Source of the DNA: Methylorubrum extorquens
GTDB lineage: Bacteria > Pseudomonadota > Alphaproteobacteria > Rhizobiales > Beijerinckiaceae
DNA length: 7,586 nucleotides
Direction of reading: 5' to 3'
Assembly: GCA_019695455.1 (NCBI GenBank)
Contig: JAEUAC010000024.1
Coordinates: forward strand, 1 to 7,586
The stretch's first letter is position 1. Every line of letters starts with the position of its first letter. The notes under the pieces were generated by a model, which worked only from the letters and a program-made list of their open reading frames with translations, did no database searches and was not told the DNA's origin. Positions 1 to 6,425 of this stretch are shown here, in pieces. The position numbers and the translations under genes were made by a program.

Positions 1-48
1 TGCGCCGCCCCCTGCGCCATCCTCTGCGCCACCGGCTGCGCCGGATCG
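1..48 (+). repeat. four imperfect 12-base tandem repeats in Smr linker
   Basis: TGCGCC recurs at 1, 13, 25 and 37, exactly 12 bases apart, each followed by six variable bases. In the Smr reading frame each unit encodes four residues beginning Ala-Pro (APPP, APSS, APPA, APDR). The array may continue to the left of the window. It looks like expansion in a disordered coding linker and not a regulatory repeat. Confidence 0.6.
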
Positions 49-448
49 CGTGGCGGTGCCGCGCCCCTCCCCTCCCCGACCCGTGGCGAAGCCCCTCGTG
101 CCGCTCGACGTCAAGACGCGCCGCGCCCTCGCCCGCGGCCGGCTCAGGCCGGAGGCGAGCCTCGACCTCCACGGCCTGCGCCAGGCGGAGGCCCACGCGG
201 CCCTGGTCCGCTTCCTCCAGGGCGCCCAGGGCCGGGGCGTCCGGCTGGTGACCATCGTCACCGGCAAGGGCCGCCCCGGCGAGGCGGACCCGTTCGAGCG
301 CGGCGTGCTGCGCCGGAGCGTGCCGCACTGGCTGGCCCTGCCCGCCCTGCGGGCGATCGTGCTCGGCTGGACGGAGGCCGCCCCCCATCGGGGCGGCGCG
401 GGCGCCCTCCTGGTCCGCCTCCGCGCCGGATCCGGCCGCGACGCCTGA
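2..448 (+). CDS. Smr-domain protein, 5' end outside window
   Basis: This is the C-terminal part of a small Smr (MutS2 C-terminal-like) domain protein. The reading frame is open to the left edge, so the true start lies upstream; a GTG at 50 is possible but would fall inside a Pro/Ala-rich linker. Visible parts are a proline/alanine-rich segment (about 2-100), a basic PLVPLD...RRALARGR stretch, then the Smr fold: LDLHGL at 161-178, TGKGRPG starting at 260, the RGVLRRSVPHWL segment near 298-333, and the closing GGAGALLVRLR segment. LDLHG and TGKG are the Smr hallmark motifs, linked in the family to nucleic-acid binding or nicking. Free-standing alphaproteobacterial Smr proteins usually have such a disordered N-terminal half. 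The substrate is unknown. It ends 69 bases before the kinase gene on the same strand. Confidence 0.85.
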   Translation, partial: APPPAPSSAPPAAPDRVAVPRPSPPRPVAKPLVPLDVKTRRALARGRLRPEASLDLHGLRQAEAHAALVRFLQGAQGRGVRLVTIVTGKGRPGEADPFERGVLRRSVPHWLALPALRAIVLGWTEAAPHRGGAGALLVRLRAGSGRDA

Positions 449-465
449 CGGGCCGGCCTTGACCC

Positions 466-479
466 CCGGCCGCGGCCGG
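466..479. repeat. perfect 14-base GC palindrome
   Basis: CCGGCCGCGGCCGG is its own reverse complement and lies in the 69-base gap between the Smr gene and the kinase gene, 18 bases after the Smr stop. It has no loop and no T-tract, so it is not a convincing intrinsic terminator. It could be a protein-binding dyad or chance in very GC-rich DNA. Confidence 0.35.
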
Positions 480-517
480 TGCCAGGAGGCGGCGACCCTC
501 CGTGCAGACAGGACCCC

Positions 518-1516
518 ATGGCCCATTCCCTCGACGTGCTGGCGCTCGGCAACGCCATCGTGGACGTGCTCGCCCGCACGGACGACGCGTTCCTGTCGTC
601 CCAGGCCGTCCAGAAGGGCGCCATGCAACTCATCGACGAGGAGCGGGCGGAGAGCCTGTTCGCCGCCATGGGGCCGGCCACGGTGGTCTCCGGCGGCTCG
701 GCCGCGAACACGGCCGTGGGGGCCGCGTCCCTCGGGGCCCGCGTGGGCTTCGTCGGCAAGGTCCGCGACGACGAGCTCGGCCACCTCTTCCGGCACGACC
801 TGCAGGCGGTCGGCATCCGCTACGACACGGCGGCCGCGACCGACGGTCCCGCCACCGCCCGCTCCTTCATCCTGGTCACGCCCGACGGCGAACGGACCAT
901 GAACACCTATCTCGGCTCCTGCCAGACGCTCGGCCCCGACGACGTCGACGAGGCGCTCGTCGCGGCGTCCCGCATCGTCTACCTCGAGGGCTATCTGTGG
1001 GATCCGCCGGCCGCCAAGGAGGCGTTCCGGAAGGCCGTCGCGGTCGCGCACCGGTCCGGCAACCAGGTCGCCATGACGCTGTCGGACCCGTTCTGCGTCG
1101 GCCGTTACCGGGCCGAGTTCCGCGAGCTCCTGCGCGAGGGCAGCCTCGACATCCTGTTCGCCAACCAGCACGAGCTCGTGAGCCTCTACGAGGCGGCGGA
1201 CGAGGAGAGCGCGGTCGCGGCCCTGCGCCAGGAGGGCGTGCTCGGCATCGTGACCCGCTCGTCCGAGGGCGCGCTCGTCGTGAGCCGCGACGGCGTCCAG
1301 TCCGTGCCGGCCTTCCCGGTCGCGACCGTGGTCGACACGACCGGCGCGGGCGACCTCTTCGCGGCCGGCTTCCTGGCCGGTCTTGCGGCCGGGAGGCCGC
1401 ATGTCGACTGCCTCCGCCTCGGCGCGCTCGCGGCCGCGGAGGTGATCTCCCACCTCGGCGCCCGGCCCCAGCAGGACCTCGCCGCCCTCGCCCGGCGCGA
1501 AGGCCTGCTCGGCTGA
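518..1516 (+). CDS. PfkB-family carbohydrate/nucleoside kinase, probable adenosine kinase
   Basis: A complete 332-residue ribokinase/PfkB-fold cytoplasmic kinase. Residues 10-19 (LGNAIVDVLA) form the N-terminal strand, 58-64 (SGGSAAN) the PfkB signature 1 region contacting substrate, and 273-287 (DTTGAGDLFAAGF region) signature 2; D279 of GAGD is the expected catalytic base and the preceding glycines form the anion hole. Length and sequence resemble proteins annotated as adenosine kinase in rhizobia and Methylobacterium, which phosphorylate adenosine to AMP for purine salvage. Members of the fold also use ribose, fructose or other nucleosides, so the substrate is inferred. The ATG at 518 is chosen because AGGA (510-513) lies 4 bases upstream and the protein then starts just before the conserved strand; an in-frame GTG at 479 would add a poorly conserved tail. 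A purer AGGAGG at 484-489 is too far upstream to serve this ATG. Confidence 0.88.
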   Translation: MAHSLDVLALGNAIVDVLARTDDAFLSSQAVQKGAMQLIDEERAESLFAAMGPATVVSGGSAANTAVGAASLGARVGFVGKVRDDELGHLFRHDLQAVGIRYDTAAATDGPATARSFILVTPDGERTMNTYLGSCQTLGPDDVDEALVAASRIVYLEGYLWDPPAAKEAFRKAVAVAHRSGNQVAMTLSDPFCVGRYRAEFRELLREGSLDILFANQHELVSLYEAADEESAVAALRQEGVLGIVTRSSEGALVVSRDGVQSVPAFPVATVVDTTGAGDLFAAGFLAGLAAGRPHVDCLRLGALAAAEVISHLGARPQQDLAALARREGLLG

Positions 1517-1524
1517 CGTTAACG

Positions 1525-1542
1525 CGGGCGAAGCGGCGCCCG
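1525..1542 (+). terminator. GC hairpin after kinase gene, weak terminator candidate
   Basis: CGGGCG (1525-1530) pairs perfectly with CGCCCG (1537-1542) across a 6-base loop, 9 bases after the kinase stop codon. No T-run follows, so as an intrinsic terminator it is incomplete. It may instead be a chance GC hairpin in the short gap before the next gene. Confidence 0.3.
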
Positions 1543-1556
1543 GGCCAGCGTGGCCC

Positions 1557-1856
1557 ATGCCGATTCGCCGCCTCGCCCTCGCCTTCGCCCTGCTCGCCAG
1601 CGCGCAGGCCGTCGCGCAGCCGGTCTACAAGGACCGGGAGCGGTTCGATGCGATGTCGCCGGGCGCGGCGGGCCGCGGGCCCGTCGGCGTCGAGCCGCCG
1701 CCCTTCGCCGATCCGCGCGTCTTCCGCCCGCCCGTCCTCGGCCCGCACGGACGCCCCGTGAACGGCGGTCCGGGCTATGTCGGATCGGATTACGGGCTCG
1801 GGAAGCCCGCCTATACGGGGCTCGGCACCCGGCCGGATTGGGGCCGCAGCGAATAG
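1557..1856 (+). CDS. small predicted secreted protein, unknown function
   Basis: A 99-residue protein I do not recognise. Residues 1-20 look like a Sec signal peptide: basic IRR, a hydrophobic core of about 10 residues (LALAFALLAS), then AVA at 18-20 followed by Gln, a good signal peptidase I site. There is no Cys after the core, so it is not a lipoprotein. The mature part of about 79 residues is rich in Pro, Gly and Arg, with PPPFADPRVF, GPHGRPVNGGPGY and tyrosine-glycine segments, and looks extended or disordered; no domain is recognisable. Third codon positions are almost all G or C, which supports real coding. No Shine-Dalgarno sequence precedes the ATG. It lies 40 bases after the kinase and 48 bases before def. 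Likely a periplasmic or exported hypothetical protein; its link to the neighbours is unknown. Confidence 0.65.
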   Translation: MPIRRLALAFALLASAQAVAQPVYKDRERFDAMSPGAAGRGPVGVEPPPFADPRVFRPPVLGPHGRPVNGGPGYVGSDYGLGKPAYTGLGTRPDWGRSE

Positions 1857-1869
1857 CGCGGCCGGCGAA

Positions 1870-1899
1870 TTGACCGGCCGTGCCGTGCCGCCATATCTC
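1870..1899 (+). promoter_or_regulatory. candidate sigma-70 promoter for def, leaderless layout
   Basis: TTGACC at 1870-1875 matches the alphaproteobacterial -35 consensus. TATCTC at 1894-1899 (18-base spacer) or ATATCT at 1893-1898 (17-base spacer) could be the -10. Either would put transcription start at about 1905-1906, on the A or T of the def ATG. The interval to def contains no purine-rich ribosome binding site, which fits a leaderless mRNA. Assigned by eye only. Confidence 0.45.
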
Positions 1900-1904
1900 G
1901 CCGC

Positions 1905-2420
1905 ATGCCCATCCGCCCTCTCGTCATCCTGCCCGACGCGCAGCTGCGCCTGACATCGAGCCCCGTCGGTCCCGTCACGGACGACGTGAAGGCGCTCGCC
2001 TCCGACATGCTCGAGACGATGTACGACGCCCCGGGCATCGGCCTCGCGGCGATCCAGATCGGCGTGCCGAAGCGGCTGGTCGTGGTGGACCTCGGCAAGA
2101 CGCCCGAGGAGCGGGAGCCCCTGGTCCTCCTCGATCCGGCCGTGACCTGGACGTCCGAGGAGACGCGCGTCCACGAGGAGGGCTGCCTCTCGATCCCCGA
2201 ATACTACGAGGAGGTGACCCGGCCGGACCGGATCCGCATCCGCTACCGCACGCTCGAGGGGGAGGAGGTCGAGCGGGAGGCGGACGGGCTTCTCGCCACC
2301 TGCATCCAGCACGAGATCGACCACCTCGACGGCATCCTGTTCATCGACCACCTGTCGCGGCTGAAGCGCCAGCGCGTGCAGAAGAAGTTCGAGAAGGCCG
2401 CCCGGCGCGAGGAATCATGA
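1905..2420 (+). CDS. def: peptide deformylase
   Basis: A 171-residue metalloenzyme that removes the N-formyl group from nascent polypeptides at the ribosome. All three family motifs are present in order: GIGLAAIQ (44-51), EGCLS (92-96) and QHEIDH (135-140). Cys94, His136 and His140 are the expected metal ligands and Glu137 the catalytic acid/base; Gln51 is the oxyanion residue. Motif 1 has Ile at position 50 where many homologues have Pro or Thr, a tolerated variable position. Length is normal for a type I enzyme, with a basic C-terminal helix (KRQRVQKKFEKAARR). No Shine-Dalgarno is visible upstream, and a promoter-like element abuts the start. The stop overlaps the fmt start as ATGA, so def and fmt are co-translated; pairing with fmt is the classic arrangement. 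Confidence 0.97.
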   Translation: MPIRPLVILPDAQLRLTSSPVGPVTDDVKALASDMLETMYDAPGIGLAAIQIGVPKRLVVVDLGKTPEEREPLVLLDPAVTWTSEETRVHEEGCLSIPEYYEEVTRPDRIRIRYRTLEGEEVEREADGLLATCIQHEIDHLDGILFIDHLSRLKRQRVQKKFEKAARREES

Positions 2421-3352
2421 CGCTCCGCGTCGTCGTCATGGGCAGCCCCGCCTTCGCGCTGCCCGTGCTGGACGCCGTCGCGGCGCGACACGCGGTCGTC
2501 GCCGTCTACACGCGTCGTCCCGCCGCCTCGGGCCGGGGCATGAGGGAGCGACCCTCCCCCGTCGGCGCCCGCGCGGCCGAGCTCGGCCTGCCGGTCGAGA
2601 CGCCGCGGACGCTGCGCGATCCCGACGCGGCCGCCCGGCTCGCGGCCTTTCGGCCGGACGTCGCCGTCGTCGTGGCCTACGGGCTGATCCTGCCGCAGGC
2701 GATCCTGGACGTGCCGCGGCTCGGCTGCCTGAACCTGCACGCCTCCCTCCTGCCGCGCTGGCGCGGCGCCGCCCCGATCCACCGGGCGGTGCTGGCGGGC
2801 GATCCCGAGACGGGCCTCGCCGTCATGCGCATGGAGGCCGGGCTCGACACGGGCCCCGTCGGCCTGGAGGAGCGGGTCCCGATCGGCCCCGACACGAATA
2901 CGGGCGAGCTGCACGACCTCCTCGCGGCGCGCGGCGGCGCCCTGATGGGCGAGGCGCTGGACCGGCTGGAGGCCGGACGGCTCGTCTTCGCGGCGCAATC
3001 CGAGGCGGGCGTCACCTACGCGGCGAAGATCACGAACGAGGAGGCCCGGATCGATTGGACGCGCCCGGCGCGGGCCTGCCACGACCACGTGCGCGGCCTG
3101 TCGCCTGCGCCCGGCGCCTTCGTGATGGCCGATCTCGGGCGCGGACCGGAGCGCGTGAAGGTGCTCCGCACGGTCCTGGCCGAGGGTGACGGCGCGCCCG
3201 GCACCCTGCTCGACGCGGCCGGCCGCGTCGCCTGCGGCGACGGTGCCGTGCGGCTCGTCACGGTGCAGCGGGCCGGCAAGGGACCGGTCGGGGTGGAGGA
3301 GTTCCTGCGCGGCGCGCGCCTCGAGCCGGGCGCGCGGCTCGAGGCCTCGTGA
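2417..3352 (+). CDS. fmt: methionyl-tRNA formyltransferase
   Basis: A 311-residue enzyme that transfers formyl from 10-formyltetrahydrofolate to initiator Met-tRNA. The N-terminal Rossmann-like formyltransferase domain spans about 1-205: VVVMGSPAFALPVL at the start, then LNLHASLLPRWRGAAPIHR (105-123) and GLDTGP (142-147). Asn106, His108 and Asp144 match the catalytic triad of the E. coli enzyme at identical numbering. The basic loop GRGMRERPSPV (39-49) corresponds to the tRNA-contacting loop region. The C-terminal OB-like domain (about 206-305) includes ARIDWTRPA and the closing GKGPVGVEEFLRG segment. The ATG at 2417 shares its last two bases with the def stop, and GAGG (2409-2412) within def acts as ribosome binding site. 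An in-frame extension far upstream runs antisense-like through def in another frame and is not credible. Confidence 0.97.
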   Translation: MTLRVVVMGSPAFALPVLDAVAARHAVVAVYTRRPAASGRGMRERPSPVGARAAELGLPVETPRTLRDPDAAARLAAFRPDVAVVVAYGLILPQAILDVPRLGCLNLHASLLPRWRGAAPIHRAVLAGDPETGLAVMRMEAGLDTGPVGLEERVPIGPDTNTGELHDLLAARGGALMGEALDRLEAGRLVFAAQSEAGVTYAAKITNEEARIDWTRPARACHDHVRGLSPAPGAFVMADLGRGPERVKVLRTVLAEGDGAPGTLLDAAGRVACGDGAVRLVTVQRAGKGPVGVEEFLRGARLEPGARLEAS

Positions 3353-3353
3353 G

Positions 3354-4268
3354 GTGCCGCGCTTCCGGCTCGACATCGAATACGACGGCACGGGCTTCTG
3401 CGGCTGGCAGGTGCAGGCGCAGGGCCTCTCCGTGCAGGGTGCGATCGAGGCGGCCGTGCGCCGCTTCTCCGGCGAGGCCGTGCGGCTGCAATGCGCGGGC
3501 CGGACGGATGCCGGCGTCCACGCCACCGGGCAGGTGGCCCATCTCGATCTCATCAAGGCGTGGCGGACGGACGTCGTGCGCGACGCCGTCAACGCGCACC
3601 TGAAACCGCTTCCGGTCGCGATCCTGGCGGCCGCCCAGGTGCCGGCGACCTTCAACGCCCGCCTGTCCGCCGTGCAGCGGCATTACCGCTACGTCGTCCT
3701 GAACCGGCGCCCGCCGCCGGCGCTCGGCGCCGCGACCGTCTGGCACGTGCCCTACGCGCTCGATGCCGATCGCATGGCCGCGTCGGCCGCGTCGCTGCTC
3801 GGTCGCCACGACTTCACGACCTTCCGGGCCTCGGAATGCCAGGCCACGGGACCGTGGCGGACGCTCGAGCGCTTCGACGTCGCCCGCCGGGGGGACCTCA
3901 TCGAGATCGACGTCTCGGCCCGGTCCTTCCTGCACAGCCAGGTCCGCTCGATGGTGGGCACGATCGCGCAGGCGGGCGCCGGGCGCTGGGAGGTCGACGC
4001 CGTGCGCCGTGCGCTCGATGCCCGCAGCCGCCGGGCCTGCGGACCGCTCGCGCCGCCCTCGGGCCTGTTCCTCGCCCGCGTCGACTACCCGTCAGCCGAC
4101 GAGGCCGCGGACGAGGCTGCCGAGCCCGAGATCGGCCAGGAGTCCGAGCAGCACGATCCCGCCCGCGACGCCCGGGCCGACGCCGAAGGTCAGCCGGGTG
4201 GCGAAGAACTGCGCCTGCAGGACGAGAGCCGTGAAGGCGCAGGTCAGGAGAGCCGTGAACTCCGCTGA
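3354..4268 (+). CDS. truA: tRNA pseudouridine(38-40) synthase with antisense C-terminal extension
   Basis: Isomerises uridines 38-40 of the tRNA anticodon arm to pseudouridine. The GTG start at 3354 lies one base after the fmt stop, with GAGG (3341-3344) 9 bases upstream; it gives the typical start MPRFRLDIEYDGTGFCGWQ. AGRTDAGVHA (48-57) carries catalytic Asp52. RHYRYVVLNR holds the conserved Tyr of the active site, then GRHDFTTFRAS, FLHSQVRSMVGT and the closing PSGLFLARVDYP, where homologues end. That core is 246 codons (to 4091), the normal alphaproteobacterial length. Here no stop follows: the frame continues 58 codons to a TGA at 4266, antisense to the membrane-protein gene. The extension is very polar (many Glu, Asp, Arg, Gln) with no recognisable domain. 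Identity as TruA is secure; whether the tail is kept in the active protein is unknown. Confidence 0.93.
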   Translation: MPRFRLDIEYDGTGFCGWQVQAQGLSVQGAIEAAVRRFSGEAVRLQCAGRTDAGVHATGQVAHLDLIKAWRTDVVRDAVNAHLKPLPVAILAAAQVPATFNARLSAVQRHYRYVVLNRRPPPALGAATVWHVPYALDADRMAASAASLLGRHDFTTFRASECQATGPWRTLERFDVARRGDLIEIDVSARSFLHSQVRSMVGTIAQAGAGRWEVDAVRRALDARSRRACGPLAPPSGLFLARVDYPSADEAADEAAEPEIGQESEQHDPARDARADAEGQPGGEELRLQDESREGAGQESRELR

Positions 4269-4682
4269 TTCGAGGTTCATGAGGTAGAGCGCGCCCGGCA
4301 GGGCGAGCGCGAAGCTGCCGCAGACCGAGATCCAGGTCGTGACGACGGCCCAGGGGACGAAGCGCGACGCCGAGGGCGTGCCCCGCACGACCCAGAGAAG
4401 CGCGGCCAGCGGCACCAGGAAGGCGGCGACGTGGCCGGTCGCGACGGCGGCGGCGAGGACGGCGTCGTCGAGGAGGGCGCCGGGTCCGACGACCGGAAGG
4501 CCCAGCGACCGGCGTTCGAGGGCGAGCGTGACGACCAGGGCCGGCAGCGTCAGGCCGATGGCCGAGAGCGCCCGGAGGAGGGCCGCGCGGTCCGTGCCGA
4601 ACAGGGACAGGGCGTCCGCCCGCCGGCTGACCAGACCGGTCGTTCCCCGCAGCGATCGACCGAATTCGTCGGCGCTCACCAT
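4092..4682 (-). CDS. small multi-pass membrane protein, unknown function
   Basis: A 196-residue inner-membrane protein I cannot assign to a named family. A short amphipathic N-terminus (MVSADEFGRSLRGTTGLVSRRADALSLFGTDR) precedes about five hydrophobic segments near residues 38-56, 74-99, 108-135, 141-165 and 170-192; the last reaches almost to the C-terminus. No catalytic motif is visible. The ATG at 4682 has ACGAGG (complement of 4692-4697) at suitable spacing. It is transcribed in the same direction as dapE, 73 bases downstream of it, and is convergent with truA; its last 59 codons including the stop lie opposite the truA extension in exact codon register. The strong hydrophobic pattern in that overlap supports this strand as the original coding strand. 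I recall hypothetical membrane proteins at this position in other Hyphomicrobiales, but cannot verify this. Confidence 0.8.
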   Translation of the reverse strand: MVSADEFGRSLRGTTGLVSRRADALSLFGTDRAALLRALSAIGLTLPALVVTLALERRSLGLPVVGPGALLDDAVLAAAVATGHVAAFLVPLAALLWVVRGTPSASRFVPWAVVTTWISVCGSFALALPGALYLMNLESAEFTALLTCAFTALVLQAQFFATRLTFGVGPGVAGGIVLLGLLADLGLGSLVRGLVG

Positions 4683-4755
4683 GTTCCATCGCCTCGTCGC
4701 AGGAGGGATGCCGACCCGGATCCGTTTCGCTCCGGCCCGATCCTACGACTTTCGT

Positions 4756-5946
4756 CTAGGTGTGCAAGCCCGCGCCGGACGCGCCGAAATAGCTCGCGGC
4801 GATCGCCCGGTAGATGCGGGCGAGCGCACCGAGATCGGCGACGGGGACCCGCTCGTCGACGGCATGCATGGTCTGGCCGACCAGCCCGAACTCGACCACG
4901 GGGCAGACGTCCTTGATGAAGCGGGCGTCCGAGGTGCCACCCGTCGTGGACAGGGCCGGGCGGCGGCCGGTCTCGCGCTGCACGGCGTCGGCCACGAGAT
5001 CCACGAAGGGTCCGAGCTTCGTAAGGAAGGCGAGCGAGTTGGTCGGATCGAACGACAGCCGGTAGCGGCCGCCCGCGGCCGCCCGGTCGAGGCGGGCGGC
5101 GATCTCGGCCGCGAGGCCGTCCGGATCCCAGAGGTCGTTGAAGCGGATGTTGAACACGGCCGACGCGGCGGCCGGGACGACGTTGGTCGCCGGGTTGCCG
5201 ACATCGACGGTGGTGAATTGCAGGCTCGACGGGTCGAAATGGGCCGTCCCCGCATCGAGCGGCGGCTCCGCCAGGGCCGTGACGAGGCGTGCGAGCACGG
5301 GGATCGGGTTCGCGGCGAGATGGGGATAGGCGACATGGCCCTGCCGGCCCTCGACCACGATGCGGCCGGTGAGCGAACCGCGGCGGCCGATCTTGATCAT
5401 GTCGCCGAGCGCCTCGGGATTCGTGGGCTCGCCCAGCACGCAATGGTCGAGGCGATCCCCGCGGTCCCGGACCCAGCGGAGGAGCTTGACGGTGCCGTTG
5501 ACTGCGGGCCCCTCCTCGTCGCCGGTCAGCAGGATGGCGACCGCGCCGTCGCCGGCGGCCCGGTCCCGCATGACGGCGGCCGCGGCCGCGAGCGACGCCG
5601 CGACGCCGCCCTTCATGTCGACGGCGCCGCGTCCGTGAAGCCAGCCGTCCTCGACGGTGCCGGCGAAGGGATCGTGGCGCCACGTCGCCGGATCGCCGGG
5701 TGGCACCACGTCCGTATGGCCCGCGAAGACGAGGCAGGGCCCCGCCCCGCCGGCCCGGGCGTAGAGGTTCTCGATCGCCGGCGATCCGGGCTCCTCGAAG
5801 ACGGGCCGCTCGACCGTGAAGCCGGCCTCCGCCAGATAGGCGGCGCAGAAGGCCAGTGCGCCGTCGTCGGCCGGCGTGACGGACCGGCACCGCAGGAGGC
5901 CCTGGGCGAGATGAAGGGCCTCGGCCGCGAGACGGTCGTCGGTCAT
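4756..5946 (-). CDS. dapE: succinyl-diaminopimelate desuccinylase
   Basis: A 396-residue M20-family di-zinc hydrolase that cleaves N-succinyl-LL-diaminopimelate to succinate and LL-diaminopimelate, for lysine and cell-wall synthesis. Zinc ligands by family comparison are His77 (FAGHTDVVPPGD), the bridging Asp110 (GRGAVDMKGG), Glu145 (GDEEGPA), Glu173 (LGEPT) and His361 (MHAVDE); Glu144 is the general base. The lid/dimerisation domain contains GRRGSLTG and GHVAYPHLAANPIPVL, with His204 matching the histidine donated from the partner subunit. GGTSDARF (336-343) is also diagnostic of DapE against related ArgE or carboxypeptidase G2-type enzymes. The ATG at 5946 overlaps the stop of the upstream gene as ATGA, and no Shine-Dalgarno precedes it, so translation probably depends on coupling. 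Length is slightly above the usual 375-385. Confidence 0.96.
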   Translation of the reverse strand: MTDDRLAAEALHLAQGLLRCRSVTPADDGALAFCAAYLAEAGFTVERPVFEEPGSPAIENLYARAGGAGPCLVFAGHTDVVPPGDPATWRHDPFAGTVEDGWLHGRGAVDMKGGVAASLAAAAAVMRDRAAGDGAVAILLTGDEEGPAVNGTVKLLRWVRDRGDRLDHCVLGEPTNPEALGDMIKIGRRGSLTGRIVVEGRQGHVAYPHLAANPIPVLARLVTALAEPPLDAGTAHFDPSSLQFTTVDVGNPATNVVPAAASAVFNIRFNDLWDPDGLAAEIAARLDRAAAGGRYRLSFDPTNSLAFLTKLGPFVDLVADAVQRETGRRPALSTTGGTSDARFIKDVCPVVEFGLVGQTMHAVDERVPVADLGALARIYRAIAASYFGASGAGLHT

Positions 5947-6425
5947 GACAGCCGGCGCGACCCGCGGACGATCGCGGCCGCGTCGAGCGGCAGGTCGTGC
6001 GGAACGACGGCCCCGACGAGGAATTCCGGCTGGTTGCCGGAGAAGATCGGGATCGTCAGACGGGTGAAGAGGCCCGGTTGCGCCTGCAGGTCGTGGTTGC
6101 GCGTGACGATGGGCGAGCCGGTCAGGTAGGTGTGCCGGTAGCCGCCGAGGACGGACCGGTAGAACGGATCGCCGAGAAGATCGGCGAACTCCGCGCCCCG
6201 CAGGTCGCCCCGATGCCCGATCTCCGCCACCACGGAGCCGTAGAAGACGATCCGGAACTCGCCGAAGCGCGGCGCCGTCCGGATGATGACGAGATAGTCC
6301 GCCAGGCTCTCGAAGGCATCGAGGTCGAGGTGGGGGCGGTCGCCGCTGTGGCGCGCCACCATGGTCCGGCTCAGCGCCTCGAGGGCCGGGAAGACGCGCT
6401 CGGCCGAATGCGCGCAGGACGCCAC
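5943..6425 (-). CDS. PAS-like small protein coupled to dapE
   Basis: About 160 residues, resembling the single-domain alphaproteobacterial PAS_5-type proteins (a tentative family call from pattern only). Features: a short helical N-terminus, then DLDAFESLADYLVIIRTAP, FGEFRIVFYGSVVAEIGHRGDLRGAEFADLLG (the typical fRlvGt...GrdltG pattern), FYRSVLGGYRHTYLTGSPIVTR, and a C-terminal strand pair LFTRLTIPIF...FLVGAVVP. No kinase, GGDEF or DNA-binding domain is attached, so it would be a sensor module acting on an unknown partner. I chose GTG at 6425 because GGAG (complement of 6434-6437) lies 8 bases upstream; a GTG at 6434 would add three residues but sits on that GGAG. Its TGA overlaps the dapE ATG by 4 bases. 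It is 105 bases downstream of the dapD stop. No signal peptide or membrane segment. Confidence 0.75.
   Translation of the reverse strand: MASCAHSAERVFPALEALSRTMVARHSGDRPHLDLDAFESLADYLVIIRTAPRFGEFRIVFYGSVVAEIGHRGDLRGAEFADLLGDPFYRSVLGGYRHTYLTGSPIVTRNHDLQAQPGLFTRLTIPIFSGNQPEFLVGAVVPHDLPLDAAAIVRGSRRLS

Noticed and set aside
876..2351. Very long - strand open frame (491 codons) opposite the kinase, secreted-protein and def genes
   Set aside because: Product is low-complexity Arg/Pro/Gly-rich with no domain. Stops are rare in the antisense of GC-rich genes, and the + strand genes here carry full catalytic motifs.
1880..2416. In-frame 179-codon N-terminal extension of fmt
   Set aside because: It runs through def in a different frame and reads as low-complexity; Fmt catalytic residues match E. 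coli numbering exactly when the start is at 2417.
2412..2416. CcrM-type GANTC sites at the fmt start and elsewhere (for example 1562, 6528, 7501)
   Set aside because: Isolated pentamers expected by chance; I did not count them exhaustively and they show no cluster.
2243..3655. Long - strand open frame opposite fmt and truA
   Set aside because: No recognisable domain, high Arg/Ala/Gly content; the opposite strand encodes well-conserved enzymes.
4339..6129. Very long + strand open frame (596 codons) opposite the membrane protein and dapE
   Set aside because: It is an antisense shadow: dapE on the - strand has all zinc ligands in order, and the + strand product shows no fold or motif.
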